Shown: positions 15,663-24,662 of the stretch, in pieces
Position numbering within the stretch: the stretch's first letter is position 1
Layout: the number at the start of each line of letters is the position of its first letter
Source: Rhodoferax sp.
GTDB lineage: Bacteria; Pseudomonadota; Gammaproteobacteria; Burkholderiales; Burkholderiaceae_C
Assembly (NCBI RefSeq): GCF_030697375.1
Contig: NZ_JAUYQD010000022.1
Coordinates: forward strand, 124,001-188,000
Reading direction: 5' to 3'
Length of the DNA: 64,000 bases
The notes under the pieces: generated by a model
Seen by the model: the letters and a program-made list of their open reading frames with translations, nothing else
What the model was told of the DNA's origin: nothing
Databases searched by the model: none
Position numbers and translations under genes: made by a program

Positions 15663-17170
15663 AGACGATGCTGGTGGCGCTGATGGAGCGCCAGTTTTTG
15701 GCGCTGTGGGTGGCGTGTGTGCTCACTGGCCTGGCGCTGCTCGTTTTCAAACCGGTACTTCGCCGTGAACTGCGGGTGAGCTGGAGCTTGCTCTTGTTGG
15801 CGGCCCTGTGCCAGGGCATTGCGACGGTGATCAATGGGGAGTTGCACGCGGCACTGTCCACCATCATGGGCGGTGCGGCCACGGTTTTGATGGTGCTGGC
15901 AATCATTCAACTGGCGGTGTTGCTGTTGTTTCAGGTGCTGCTGCCGGCCCTGGGGGTGCTGGCCCCGCGCATTGCCCGTGACCTGACGGTGGCCGGCCTG
16001 TCTTTGGCTTGGGGCTTGGTGTGGCTGCGCTTGTCGGGGGTGGATGCAACCCAGCTGTTCACCACCTCGGCCATCATCACGGCGGTGCTGGCGTTTGCCA
16101 TGCAAGACACCCTGGGCAATGTGCTGGGCGGGGTCATGCTGCAGCTGGACAATTCACTCAAGGTGGGCGAGTGGGTGCGCCTGGACGACACCAGTGGCCG
16201 GGTGGTGGACGTGCGCTGGCGTTACACCGCCATCGAGACCCGCAGCGGCGAAACCATTGTGGTGCCCAACAGCTGGCTGATGAAAAACCGCTTTGGTGTC
16301 TTGCGCGGCCGCTCAGACGAGCCCTTGGCTTGGCGGCGCACCCTGAACTTCAATATCGATGCGCTGGCCAATCCTTCCATGGTGATCCAGGCCCTGCAGC
16401 AGTCGGTGGCGGATGCCCGTATTGCCCATGTGTCGGCGGAGCGCCCGGTCAGCGCCATTTTGGTGGACACGGCGGCGGGTTATTACCGCTATGCCCTGCG
16501 CTATTGGTTGACCGACCCGCAGTTTGACGACCCCACCGATTCCTTGGTGCGGGTGCATGCGCTGGCGGCGCTGGCACGGACCGGTGTGGGGTTGGGGGTG
16601 CCCCAGGAAGAGCGTCTGATGGTCAAGGAAAACGACAACTGGCGCCTGGCCAACGAAAAGCGGGAGCTGCAGCACCGGCTGGAGGCGGTGCAGCGCACCG
16701 CCTTGTTTGCCACTTTGCCCCAGGAAGAGCAACTCGCGCTGGCACACCACCTGGTGCACGCGCCTTTTGTGCAGGGCGGTATCCTGACCCGCCAAGGCGC
16801 GGTGGCCCATTGGCTTTACCTGATTGTGCGCGGAAAGGCGCAGGTTCTGGCCGAAGAGGCGGGGGTGGTGACGCCCGTGAGCACCCTGACGGATGGCGAT
16901 TTTTTTGGCGAAATGGGCATGCTCACCGGCGAGCCCCGCAGCGCCACGGTGATGGCCCTGACCGATGTGGATTGTTACCGGCTCGACAAGGTGGGCTTCG
17001 CCCAGGTGCTGGCAGCCCGCCCCGAGATGGCCCGGGAAATCTCCGCCATCCTGGCCCAGCGCCGACACGATCTGGACGACCGGCTCAAACTGGTCAAAAA
17101 CACGCACCCGATGTCCCGCACGGAAGACCTGCTGGCCAAGATCAAGACCTTTTTTGGGGTGGCTGCCTAA
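15659..17170 (+). CDS. MscS-family mechanosensitive channel with C-terminal cyclic-nucleotide-binding domain
   Basis: 503 residues. Three to four membrane segments cover about residues 12-150, ending in the pore helix region (IITAVLAFAMQDTLGNVLGG). A beta domain follows (GEWVRLDDTSGRVVDVRWRY, IVVPNSWLMKNRF). Residues ~352-470 are a cyclic-nucleotide-binding domain with the phosphate-binding cassette GDFFGEMGMLTGEPRSATV. Such fusions are MscS-like channels gated or modulated by cAMP or cGMP. Overlap with the upstream polyphosphate:AMP phosphotransferase suggests a link between nucleotide state and osmotic release (inference). Confidence 0.92.
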   Translation: MKTMLVALMERQFLALWVACVLTGLALLVFKPVLRRELRVSWSLLLLAALCQGIATVINGELHAALSTIMGGAATVLMVLAIIQLAVLLLFQVLLPALGVLAPRIARDLTVAGLSLAWGLVWLRLSGVDATQLFTTSAIITAVLAFAMQDTLGNVLGGVMLQLDNSLKVGEWVRLDDTSGRVVDVRWRYTAIETRSGETIVVPNSWLMKNRFGVLRGRSDEPLAWRRTLNFNIDALANPSMVIQALQQSVADARIAHVSAERPVSAILVDTAAGYYRYALRYWLTDPQFDDPTDSLVRVHALAALARTGVGLGVPQEERLMVKENDNWRLANEKRELQHRLEAVQRTALFATLPQEEQLALAHHLVHAPFVQGGILTRQGAVAHWLYLIVRGKAQVLAEEAGVVTPVSTLTDGDFFGEMGMLTGEPRSATVMALTDVDCYRLDKVGFAQVLAARPEMAREISAILAQRRHDLDDRLKLVKNTHPMSRTEDLLAKIKTFFGVAA

Positions 17171-17189
17171 GGCGGTAACGGCGTGTCCA

Positions 17190-17711
17190 TCAGGCACAAG
17201 TGCCTGTCGTGGTTTTGACGGAGGTCGCCTTTCCTGTTGCACTCACTGTCACCACCCGCTCTTGCGACCCGGCCTCGGGATCATGGCGGCACACGGTGAG
17301 CGTGGCTTGGGTGGTCCCCACACCGACTGGGTCGAAGTTGATGGAACCAACGTTGCCATTGACTTTATAGCCGCTGGGGGCGCCCGTATCCTTGTGCAAA
17401 ACCTCGGTGGTGGTCCGCATGATCCAACCCTGCTCCCATCCCCCGGTGGTGGCGCAGCTTGCCGCGTCAGCAGACATGCACATGGTCACGACGGCATTGC
17501 GCTTGATCGCTTCTGACCGCGCAACGGCGGCGAAAGAGACCAGGCGATTGGCTGCGTCTTTCAACCTCGAACTCAGCGCAATGTCTGAGAAAGTAGGCGC
17601 TGCCAAACCCATCAACACCGCCAAGATGGCAACCGTGGTCATGAGTTCGGTCAGGGTGAACCCTCGCACCAGCCTGGCTTTCAGCGGTAGACACCCAGGG
17701 AGAGACATCAT
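17190..17711 (-). CDS. fimT: GspH/FimT-type minor pseudopilin
   Basis: 173 residues with a class III signal: a short basic leader, then RGFTLTELMTTVAILAVLMG with the +1 Phe and +5 Glu of type IV prepilins, followed by the long N-terminal helix and a C-terminal domain with three cysteines (CMSADAASCATTGGWEQGW). The family (FimT/FimU/GspH) primes pilus assembly, and FimT proteins can bind DNA for uptake. It is the last gene of the operon; its ATG overlaps the pilY1 stop by four bases. Convergent with the MscS gene. Confidence 0.88.
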   Translation of the reverse strand: MMSLPGCLPLKARLVRGFTLTELMTTVAILAVLMGLAAPTFSDIALSSRLKDAANRLVSFAAVARSEAIKRNAVVTMCMSADAASCATTGGWEQGWIMRTTTEVLHKDTGAPSGYKVNGNVGSINFDPVGVGTTQATLTVCRHDPEAGSQERVVTVSATGKATSVKTTTGTCA

Positions 17712-20700
17712 TTTTTGATATACCAGTAAGACTTGACTTTGGCGGAAGGCGGCGTCGAAGAAGGCGGTGTGAGCTTTTGGGGAGCCAGGGGGCCGTCTTT
17801 ACCGATGACAAATGGAACAATGGAGTTGTCGTCCAGTTTGACCTTCCCCACCACCGGCGACGGTGGCAAGCCCCCTGCGGCCAGGGTGGTAAAGGGGGAT
17901 TGGCCGCAGGCCTTGGTAGAAGAACCACCGGTCTTGAAGTTCAGGGCATAGGCTCTGGCGGTGCCAAGATTGGCCGAGCAGCTGTTGGCGGCCGCATCGG
18001 TAGGCTCGTGGGTGCTGAAATACACCGTGCCAAAGGCCGCAATGGAGGAGGTCACCACCTGCTCGTAATCACGCAGAGGGTAGGCATAGATTTTTTTGCT
18101 TGCCTGTTCGGTTGTCAGGCACTCACCCATGGACGTTGTTTGTGCGGCAATGGTCTTGCACAAGACATCATTTGCGTTGCAATTGCTTCCATTGGTCGCA
18201 TTCAACAACCAATTGGCATCCGTGGGTTTGTCTTGCACCACGAAAAAGTAATTGTTGGTTACGGTTGTTGGTTTGTACAGGGGCTGCTCACGGTTGCCGG
18301 AGCCGATCAGCAGGTAATGAATATCCCCATCCACCACGATGTCCGGGCCATACAGGAACTTGCGATTGGCGGGTGACGTGCAATTGGTTCCGTAGGCCTC
18401 CGCGCTAGCGGGAGCCGTAGCCGTAGCGGTAGCGGCTATGGCGGAATTGTCGGCCAGAGCATTGCACCCGAGCATGGCCACCCGTGTAATCGTCCAGTTG
18501 GCCGGGGCGGTAGTACCTATGGGGGTGTTGGCCGTTGCGCCAGAAATGCGATAGATATCCCCCCCTAAGTCCGCTGCATACCCGTAAGTGGCCATGCCGC
18601 TGGCATCTTGGAGCATTTGGATGTCGCCAACGACTCCCCGGTAGGTCTTGAATGTTTTCAGCCGCTCGCCCGTATCGGCATCCAGAATGTAGATTCTGTT
18701 GCCTGTCAGCCCCGTGGACTGCACCTTGGCGCTGCTGGTCGAACCGCTGGCGGGTGTTGTGCAGGTGAAGGTATAGGGGTCTTCGCAGGTGGTGTCATAT
18801 CCGCCGCCCATGATCAAAAGTGGTGAGGCGCCCGCCACATGGCCAGAGGCCTTGAAAACGGTGGGTGCAGCCCAGGTCTGCCCAATTTGTTCAAAACCGG
18901 TGGTGCAGCCAGCGCTGTCACATCCTTTTTTCCATTTGGCGCTTACCGCCAGTGTGGTCCGGTCAATGGCAAAGGCATACAGAGCCCGACCGCCACGGCG
19001 CATGGACGCATAAACCCAAGCGGGTTTGCTGGTGTCCACCATGTCGATATAAGCCGTCACCGGACCATCCATGCCGTAGTCTTTGTTGTTCGCGCTGCCA
19101 ACCACCGCCGGGCTGTTGACCTCTGGCGTATTGTCGTACCGGCGTTGTATTTTGGAATAGAACTCTGGGGGGACAAACGCCCACAACTCGGCACCGGGGG
19201 CCACGGCGCCGATGTCCGCCGTGCGGTTGCCGTTGATGGCTCTCAGCATGCCATCATTCCCGCCATAAAAAACTACCACCTTTGGCGTGGCGTCGCTGCC
19301 AAAGTTGATGGCAATCGGGCGTGAATGCACCACATCGCCGTGGGCAGATGGTCGCATGTCGGTGGTGGTGATGGGGGTAGTTCCTATCGTGGCCGGAACC
19401 TCTGCACCAAGTCCCGTCGTGGGGCCCACATTGAAACCCCGTTGCCAGTCTTTGAGTGGCGAGGAGGATGCCGTGAAATTGATCAACGAGGTGCAGGCGC
19501 CCACCTCACAGGTGTACACCGTGCGATTCGCCGGATTGGCTGCGCGCAACTTGTACGCTTGGCCCCCTTTTTCCACCAAATTGCCGTCCGGGGTGTTGGA
19601 TCGCGGATCTTTGCCCAGGCAATTGGGCTCTACATAGGTGGCCCAATATTCGTCTGGTGCAGTCAGTGCGGGGGTCCAGAAGCTGCGTGCGCATTCTGCA
19701 ATAAAGTCGGAGCCACTTGCCGATAGGGCATCGGCCCCGTCGGCATCGAGCAAGCTGAAGGTGTTGTTGAGGTATCCCATCTTGTACTGCTTCAGATTGC
19801 CGACCCAGCGGGGCAGCGAATCCGGATCGGGCCGGAACATGCCCACAAATACCTGGTTCAGGTAGGTGCCCTGGGTGTTGACGCTCACCGGCAAACTCAC
19901 GGCAGCAAAGACCGAATTGACCGACTGCACTTCGCTGATGATGGTTTCAAACGCATCCGTGATCGTGGCGGTGTTCGATGTTTCAAAATACTTGCCCCCA
20001 CCGTAGGCCGCCATGCTGCGCATGACCCAGGCGTAAGACGCGTCGCACAACGCCGGGTCCGGGCTGGGAGATTTGTCGATCAAACCGATGGTGTAGGTCT
20101 TGATGTCCTGGTCTTTCATGTACCGGGTCCACTCGTCCGCATACCAACCCTCTTTCGCAGTTGAGTCCGTGGTGCTGAGGGCCTGGCCCGCGCTGGTTTT
20201 GCACGAGGTGGTTTTATCACTCTGCGTGATTTTGATGTGCGTGGTTTCCAAGGCGGTGGCCGCCGGATTGGCGTTCACCCCGGTGGTGGCAAAGGTGCCG
20301 TTCAACGCGCTCCATGGGCTGCTGCCCCCGTCCTTTGGCATGGTCGCGTTGTTGCCGAAGTTGTTCCCGACAAAAGCAACAAAGTATTTGGAGCAACCAA
20401 CAGGGGGTTGGATGCTTGCATAGTTGGTTCCCGAAAAACCGGTCTTCCCGTGCAGGTACGCCCAGGCCTCTTGCATGCTGGTGGCCGGGCCGGGCGATGC
20501 GTTGTCGGCCAGGATGCGAATTCCCGAGCCAGAGTTGCTGCTTTTCCAGCTCTTGATAAAGGTGAGCAGGGCCACTTTGGTGCTGGTTGTCAACGGCGTC
20601 ACGGGGTACAGCAGGCAGCCGCCATCGGACTGTGCGCCGGAGCAGGCGTTTCCGTTGTAATCCCGGACTTGGGAGCCCTTCCACGCCATGATGCCAATCT

Positions 20701-21067
20701 TGATTTTGGCCGTGGCGGTGACCGGCATGGCTTGAATGACATTGAAAATGGCGCACTGCTCCACTCCACCGGTTTTGCCGCTGAGTTCGGTGGCGGTGGC
20801 GCTTCCACTGGCAGTCGTTCCGTTGGTTGGCGTGCCCAGTGAGCAGAGTTCTGGGGAACTGGCGTTAAAACCTGCCCCGTTGTCCCACACGAACAGCAAT
20901 ACAGGCGCATTGGTGTCGGTGGTGGCCGTGGCGGGGCTGGAAAAAAGATCGATGTCCTCCGCGTGAACCGGTCTTGCCGACCAAACGAAAAGCGCCAATA
21001 CACCCAACACGCATAAACGCTTGACGCCCATCGAACGTGGCGTTGCGCGATTCAGACCGTTGTGCAT
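17708..21067 (-). CDS. pilY1: PilY1-type pilus-tip adhesin/assembly protein
   Basis: 1119 residues from the ATG at 21067 (MHNGLNRATPRSMGVKRLC); the open frame extends upstream without similarity. A signal peptide ends near VWSARPVHA. An N-terminal von Willebrand A-like half (LLFVWDNGAGF, AWAYLHGKTGF, YTIGLIDKSPSPD) precedes the PilC/PilY1 beta-propeller (VVHSRPIAINFG, VVFYGGNDGMLRAINGN, ELWAFVPPEFYSKIQRRYDN, WVYASMRRGGRALYAFAIDR, YGYAADLGGDIYRISG). PilY1 controls pilus extension and adhesion. The metal site that is normally DxSxS reads DNGAG here. It lies between pilX (26 bp upstream) and fimT (overlap). Confidence 0.92.
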   Translation of the reverse strand: MHNGLNRATPRSMGVKRLCVLGVLALFVWSARPVHAEDIDLFSSPATATTDTNAPVLLFVWDNGAGFNASSPELCSLGTPTNGTTASGSATATELSGKTGGVEQCAIFNVIQAMPVTATAKIKIGIMAWKGSQVRDYNGNACSGAQSDGGCLLYPVTPLTTSTKVALLTFIKSWKSSNSGSGIRILADNASPGPATSMQEAWAYLHGKTGFSGTNYASIQPPVGCSKYFVAFVGNNFGNNATMPKDGGSSPWSALNGTFATTGVNANPAATALETTHIKITQSDKTTSCKTSAGQALSTTDSTAKEGWYADEWTRYMKDQDIKTYTIGLIDKSPSPDPALCDASYAWVMRSMAAYGGGKYFETSNTATITDAFETIISEVQSVNSVFAAVSLPVSVNTQGTYLNQVFVGMFRPDPDSLPRWVGNLKQYKMGYLNNTFSLLDADGADALSASGSDFIAECARSFWTPALTAPDEYWATYVEPNCLGKDPRSNTPDGNLVEKGGQAYKLRAANPANRTVYTCEVGACTSLINFTASSSPLKDWQRGFNVGPTTGLGAEVPATIGTTPITTTDMRPSAHGDVVHSRPIAINFGSDATPKVVVFYGGNDGMLRAINGNRTADIGAVAPGAELWAFVPPEFYSKIQRRYDNTPEVNSPAVVGSANNKDYGMDGPVTAYIDMVDTSKPAWVYASMRRGGRALYAFAIDRTTLAVSAKWKKGCDSAGCTTGFEQIGQTWAAPTVFKASGHVAGASPLLIMGGGYDTTCEDPYTFTCTTPASGSTSSAKVQSTGLTGNRIYILDADTGERLKTFKTYRGVVGDIQMLQDASGMATYGYAADLGGDIYRISGATANTPIGTTAPANWTITRVAMLGCNALADNSAIAATATATAPASAEAYGTNCTSPANRKFLYGPDIVVDGDIHYLLIGSGNREQPLYKPTTVTNNYFFVVQDKPTDANWLLNATNGSNCNANDVLCKTIAAQTTSMGECLTTEQASKKIYAYPLRDYEQVVTSSIAAFGTVYFSTHEPTDAAANSCSANLGTARAYALNFKTGGSSTKACGQSPFTTLAAGGLPPSPVVGKVKLDDNSIVPFVIGKDGPLAPQKLTPPSSTPPSAKVKSYWYIKK

Positions 21068-21093
21068 GATGGACTCACTTTCTGATGACAAGC

Positions 21094-21633
21094 TCACGGG
21101 CAAACCAAAGGCTTTTGCGTCTCCGTCAGGGCAATGCGCACGCCTTGGTGGATTTCGATGGACGTGCCACTGAGGGCGTCCGTGACGGTGCCAACCACCT
21201 CCCACAAGGTGTTGTAGTAAGTGGCGCTGGCTGTGAAACCCGCACCGCCCAGCGAGGCACTGCTGCCACCACTGACACCGCTGCCGGTCATCGTGGTGGA
21301 TTGCACACAGGCTGGCACGGCAATCGAGATGGTGTAGTCGGCACGGGTGTCGTTGTTGATATCCAACGTGAAGCTGGTGGCCGCTGTGGGCAGGGCGGTG
21401 AATCCGGTGTCCAGCACGGTGCTGATGGTTTGTTCAATGCCCTTGTTGGCTGCGGCAATGGCTTCATCGCGAAACTGCATATTGCCCACCGACTTGGCAT
21501 TGGTGGTGCTGAGCGTGAAGGTGGTTGTGACCAGGATGCTGATCAGCAGCAGCATAATCATCCCGACAATCAGCGTAATGCCCCGCTGACCACTGCGGCT
21601 GGCGTACCTGTTGCGGCGGCGAAATGGGGTCAT
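21094..21633 (-). CDS. pilX: PilX-type minor pilin / assembly protein
   Basis: 179 residues with an N-terminal QRGITLIVGMIMLLLISILV segment, the PilX/GspK-like prepilin signature lacking the canonical Glu5, followed by TTTFTLSTTNAKSVGNMQFR and a beta-rich C-terminus with two cysteines. PilX is part of the minor-pilin priming complex at the pilus tip. The start codon overlaps the pilW stop by four bases, and pilY1 follows 26 bp downstream. Confidence 0.87.
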   Translation of the reverse strand: MTPFRRRNRYASRSGQRGITLIVGMIMLLLISILVTTTFTLSTTNAKSVGNMQFRDEAIAAANKGIEQTISTVLDTGFTALPTAATSFTLDINNDTRADYTISIAVPACVQSTTMTGSGVSGGSSASLGGAGFTASATYYNTLWEVVGTVTDALSGTSIEIHQGVRIALTETQKPLVCP

Positions 21634-22820
21634 GGGGTCTCCCTTCGCGAAGACACGTTGTTCAGGCGCACCGTCAGCTGGAACACATGGCGCTGAAAAT
21701 TGTCGGTAAACGGACCCAGCGTGGTGCTGCCCAGGGTGTAGGTCTTGGTATCGGTATAGCCCGGGGTGGCTTCCTTGCTGCGCGCGAGTACATAAATTTT
21801 GGCGGCGACGGCATTGACCAGCTGTGTGGAGGTGCAGCCGCCTGCGCCGGAACAGTGCACAAAGGGCAGCTCCGGGACGCCATCCCCGCGGTTGCTCGGG
21901 GTGGTGTTTAAATCGGCGTTGATGGTATTGACCGTGCAGCTGGCCGGGTCTACTTTGGCAGGGGCGGTCGTGTAGTTGACAGGCGTGGTGCAGCGGCTCA
22001 GCGCATCCAGCCCGAGTTCGACAGCGAATCCCTGGATGCCCTCGATCAGCGCGGTGGGCGTGGTGTGGCCCGGTGCGCCGCCGCTGTCCAAGTCAAAATT
22101 GGACCGCATCAAGGTTGGAATACCGTCGCCAGCGGTTGTGGCGTAGTTGCGGATGTAGTAGATGTTGGAGATGAATTTGCGCTTTTCGGCCAGGCTGGTG
22201 CAGTTCCGGAGTTTGAGCGTGAATCCGGCAACGCCCAGCACAAAACGGTTGTTGGCGGCAATCTCGGTGTCACACAGGGATTGCTGCAAATACACTTTGG
22301 CGGCGTTATCCGCCTCGCAGGTGCCCACACCGGTCGCGCAATTGTTGGTGCGGCGAACCACCAGCACGTCGGTATTGGCCTGCTTGTTCGCCACGATGCT
22401 GGTGCAGCCTGTTGGGGCTGCGCCGAAGACCTGCACCGGCAGTCCAATCAATGCATTCTGGTAGGCGGCGTCCCAGTTGACGGCATTGAACGCAAGGCAA
22501 GGGTCCGGGGTGCTTGTGGGAGTGTCAGCAGGTGCTGCGGTGGCAACCAAGTCGTCAAACTGGGGAATATAGCCGCCCCAGTAGCCTGCATGGGCAATGT
22601 CTTCGGCCAATAGGTCTATGGCAAACCGCCCGTTTTCAATCAAACCATTGGTTTTGGCCATCTCCGTGTTGGTGCGGCTTACATTGGCATACATGCTGGC
22701 CATACCCGCTATAACGACCAAACCTAGCGCCACAGAGACCAGCAATTCCACCAGTGTGAATCCGGCTGCACGGCGCTTGCGCGTGCCTAGGGTGGGGAGG
22801 GGGGGAAATGGCATAGTCAA
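21630..22820 (-). CDS. pilW: PilW-type minor pilin
   Basis: 396 residues. The leader KRRAAG is followed by FTLVELLVSVALGLVVIAGM, a textbook prepilin cleavage site with Phe+1 and Glu+5, then the PilW pattern MYANVSRTNTEMAKTNGLIE, GRFAIDLLAEDIAHAGYWGG and a large domain with many cysteines. PilW belongs to the pilus tip/priming complex with PilV, PilX and PilY1. Both ends overlap neighbouring genes by four bases (pilV upstream, pilX downstream), so translation is probably coupled. Confidence 0.92.
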   Translation of the reverse strand: MTMPFPPLPTLGTRKRRAAGFTLVELLVSVALGLVVIAGMASMYANVSRTNTEMAKTNGLIENGRFAIDLLAEDIAHAGYWGGYIPQFDDLVATAAPADTPTSTPDPCLAFNAVNWDAAYQNALIGLPVQVFGAAPTGCTSIVANKQANTDVLVVRRTNNCATGVGTCEADNAAKVYLQQSLCDTEIAANNRFVLGVAGFTLKLRNCTSLAEKRKFISNIYYIRNYATTAGDGIPTLMRSNFDLDSGGAPGHTTPTALIEGIQGFAVELGLDALSRCTTPVNYTTAPAKVDPASCTVNTINADLNTTPSNRGDGVPELPFVHCSGAGGCTSTQLVNAVAAKIYVLARSKEATPGYTDTKTYTLGSTTLGPFTDNFQRHVFQLTVRLNNVSSRRETP

Positions 22821-23434
22821 CTCAGGGAGTCAATACGGATGACCGTGGTCACGGTGCGTCGGCACAGTTCGGTCGCGTCACACGCACCGCCGTTGCTGGT
22901 GTGGTACTGCCCCGAGCCGCAAGACAGGCTGCTTGCAGGCGCCACCAAGGGCACCATCCCCTGCCAAGCCACGGTGACCATGTACTCGTTGGGATTGGAC
23001 AATTGTTCAATACATCCGCGTCCGCCTATCACTGAACCCATCTTGTTGGCACTGTCCGCCTCAGCCACACCCTGCAGGGCTTGGCACCATTCGGCCAGGT
23101 CCACTTGTGCCAGCGTGGATGCGCCGGTCGTGCTCGGGCAGGTCATGCCAAACCCCAGTGCCGAGGCGGTGACATAGGCACTGGCCAGCGCACGGTTAAT
23201 GGCAATGCGGTTTCCCATGTCTTTGACCAGCAACAGCGCCTGCGAGCGCTGGTAAGACTCCATCTCGGTCACCTGAAGGTTGACCTGTAGCTTGGCCAGA
23301 CCGATCAGCCCAAACGACAGGATGGCCACGGTTACCATCACTTCAAGCATGGTGACGCCGCGCGGCCCACCGCCGCCACTCCCCCGAGGAGCGGTGGCTG
23401 GCCAATGTGGCATGGATGCGGGGTGGGCTACCAT
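22817..23434 (-). CDS. pilV: PilV-type minor pilin
   Basis: 205 residues as called; an internal ATG at 23413 would shorten the unusually long, Gly/Pro-rich leader. The prepilin segment reads GPRGVTMLEVMVTVAILSFG, so the +1 residue is Val rather than Phe while Glu5 is kept. The mature part (AKLQVNLQVTEMESYQRSQA, ALLLVKDMGNRIAINR) is typical of PilV. The start overlaps the pilE stop by seven bases and the stop overlaps the pilW start by four. Confidence 0.88.
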   Translation of the reverse strand: MVAHPASMPHWPATAPRGSGGGGPRGVTMLEVMVTVAILSFGLIGLAKLQVNLQVTEMESYQRSQALLLVKDMGNRIAINRALASAYVTASALGFGMTCPSTTGASTLAQVDLAEWCQALQGVAEADSANKMGSVIGGRGCIEQLSNPNEYMVTVAWQGMVPLVAPASSLSCGSGQYHTSNGGACDATELCRRTVTTVIRIDSLS

Positions 23435-23814
23435 TTGTCCGCCGGAGTTTTGACGCCATCGCTGTTGAGCGTCAGATTGCCATCGCTGAGTTGGGCACCC
23501 TCCGCCCTGAACGTAATGGTGTAGCTGGGGGTGGTGCCGGCGCCTACGGTCACGTCATAGGTGTATTTCCCGCTCAACTCGGAGGGCAGTGCGTACCCAC
23601 TGGTCTCCAACTGCGCCTTGGTGGCGTACGAGCGATTGGCCACCAAAAACTGCGGTTGCCGGTTCGCTATGTCGAGCATCTGGGACTTTGCCACCGCCCG
23701 GTTCGATTTGATGATGTGCGCGTTGTAAGACGGGATGGCGATTGCGGTAAGAATGCCAACAATTGCAACAGTAATCATCAACTCGATTAAGGTAAAACCG
23801 CGTATTTGCCTCAT
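23428..23814 (-). CDS. pilE: PilE-type minor pilin
   Basis: 128 residues from the ATG at 23814 (MRQIRGFTLIELMITVAI), which gives the normal short leader; an upstream start at 23883 would give an abnormal 29-residue leader. Glu5 and the long helix are present, followed by AIPSYNAHIIKSNRAVAKSQ and a C-terminal domain of PilE type. It is the first gene of the operon pilE-pilV-pilW-pilX-pilY1-fimT. A small GC hairpin (GCCCG-N6-CGGGC at 23854-23869) lies in the likely 5' leader. Confidence 0.9.
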   Translation of the reverse strand: MRQIRGFTLIELMITVAIVGILTAIAIPSYNAHIIKSNRAVAKSQMLDIANRQPQFLVANRSYATKAQLETSGYALPSELSGKYTYDVTVGAGTTPSYTITFRAEGAQLSDGNLTLNSDGVKTPADKW

Positions 23815-23976
23815 ATTCACCCGCCTTTGAAAATATTCAACTGGAATAAATATGCCCGTGCTCTCGGGCGTCCCGATCCACACTATGAACCATACACAAC
23901 TTCTAAATGACCAGGGGGTTATTTTTAATATTGTTTGTGAACGGCATTGATTGGCGGATGAATGGTAGTTTGGGCG

Positions 23977-24501
23977 CTACACCCACAGTTTGGGGCCGGA
24001 CGCCTCCAGGTGGGTCAGGTACACCCGCACTTCAAACTCCAACTGGTGGTAGGCGGGCTCCATGTAGGTGCAGAGCTGGTAGAAGGCCTTGTCGTGGGCG
24101 CGTTCGCGCACATGGGCCAGCTCATGCACCACGATCATTTTCAGGAATTCGGGTGGGGTGTCCCGAAACATCGTGGCGATGCGGATTTCGCGCTTGGCCT
24201 TGAGTTTGGAGCCCTGCACGCGTGAAATGGTGGTGTGGGTGCCCAGCGCGTGGTGCACCACATGCAGCTTGCTGTCAAACGCCACCTTGTTCACCGGGTC
24301 CGCACCGCGCAGGTATTCCTGCTTCAGGTCTTGTACATAGTCGTACAGCGCCCGGTCGGTGCGCACCGTATGGGCCTGGGGATACCTTTTGCCCAGCCAT
24401 TTCCCCAAACGCCCCCGCTCCAGCATCGCCCCGATCTGCGCCACGGTGTCATCGGGGTAGCCCTGGAGAAATTTGAGCGGAGCTTTTGCTATAGGTTTCA
24501 T
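23977..24501 (-). CDS. YgjP/WLM-like zinc metallopeptidase domain protein (DUF45)
   Basis: 174 residues with the zinc-binding helix VVHELAHVRERAHDKAFYQL (HExxH plus a downstream His) and the preceding ATMFRDTPPEFLKMI, as in YgjP-type M48-related metalloproteins. It appears cytosolic, with no signal peptide or membrane segment. The substrate is unknown; the fold is shared with SprT/WLM peptidases. The start codon and first residues (MKPIAKA) lie inside repeat A copy 8, so that repeat forms the gene's 5' end and probably its ribosome-binding region. Confidence 0.82.
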   Translation of the reverse strand: MKPIAKAPLKFLQGYPDDTVAQIGAMLERGRLGKWLGKRYPQAHTVRTDRALYDYVQDLKQEYLRGADPVNKVAFDSKLHVVHHALGTHTTISRVQGSKLKAKREIRIATMFRDTPPEFLKMIVVHELAHVRERAHDKAFYQLCTYMEPAYHQLEFEVRVYLTHLEASGPKLWV

Positions 24502-24542
24502 AGCTGCTTACGCAATATCCACGGGGGCTATAGGCATATTTG
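24484..24542 (+). repeat. Repeat A, copy 8 (supplies the ygjP-like start codon)
   Basis: TTTTGCTATAGGTTTC, ATAGCTGCTTACGC, GGGGGCTATAGGC, ATATTTG. Its antisense strand provides ATG-AAA-CCT-ATA-GCA-AAA, the first six codons of the metallopeptidase gene. Confidence 0.9.
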
Positions 24543-24599
24543 GTTCATATATTTTCCCGCCGGGCCGCCCCAAGGCTTCTGAGCCGCTTGGCGGTCAGC

Positions 24600-24662
24600 C
24601 CCGACAGGGAAAAAGCGCCCCCTTGGGGGGCAGCGCACTACACGCAGTGAGAAGCGTGGGGG
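24600..24662. repeat. Repeat B, copy 1 (CCCCCTTGGGGGG element)
   Basis: GCGCCCCCTTGGGGGGCAGC, then AGAAGCGTGGGGG, immediately downstream of the lysS stop. The same arrangement occurs at 46580-46645. The CCCCC-TT-GGGGG core forms a short perfect palindrome. Confidence 0.75.

Noticed and set aside
18404-18440. GTAGCC/GTAGCG short tandem repeat in pilY1, considered as a repeat A fragment
   Set aside because: It lacks the GCTTGCGC and GGGCTA landmarks and merely encodes an Ala/Thr run.
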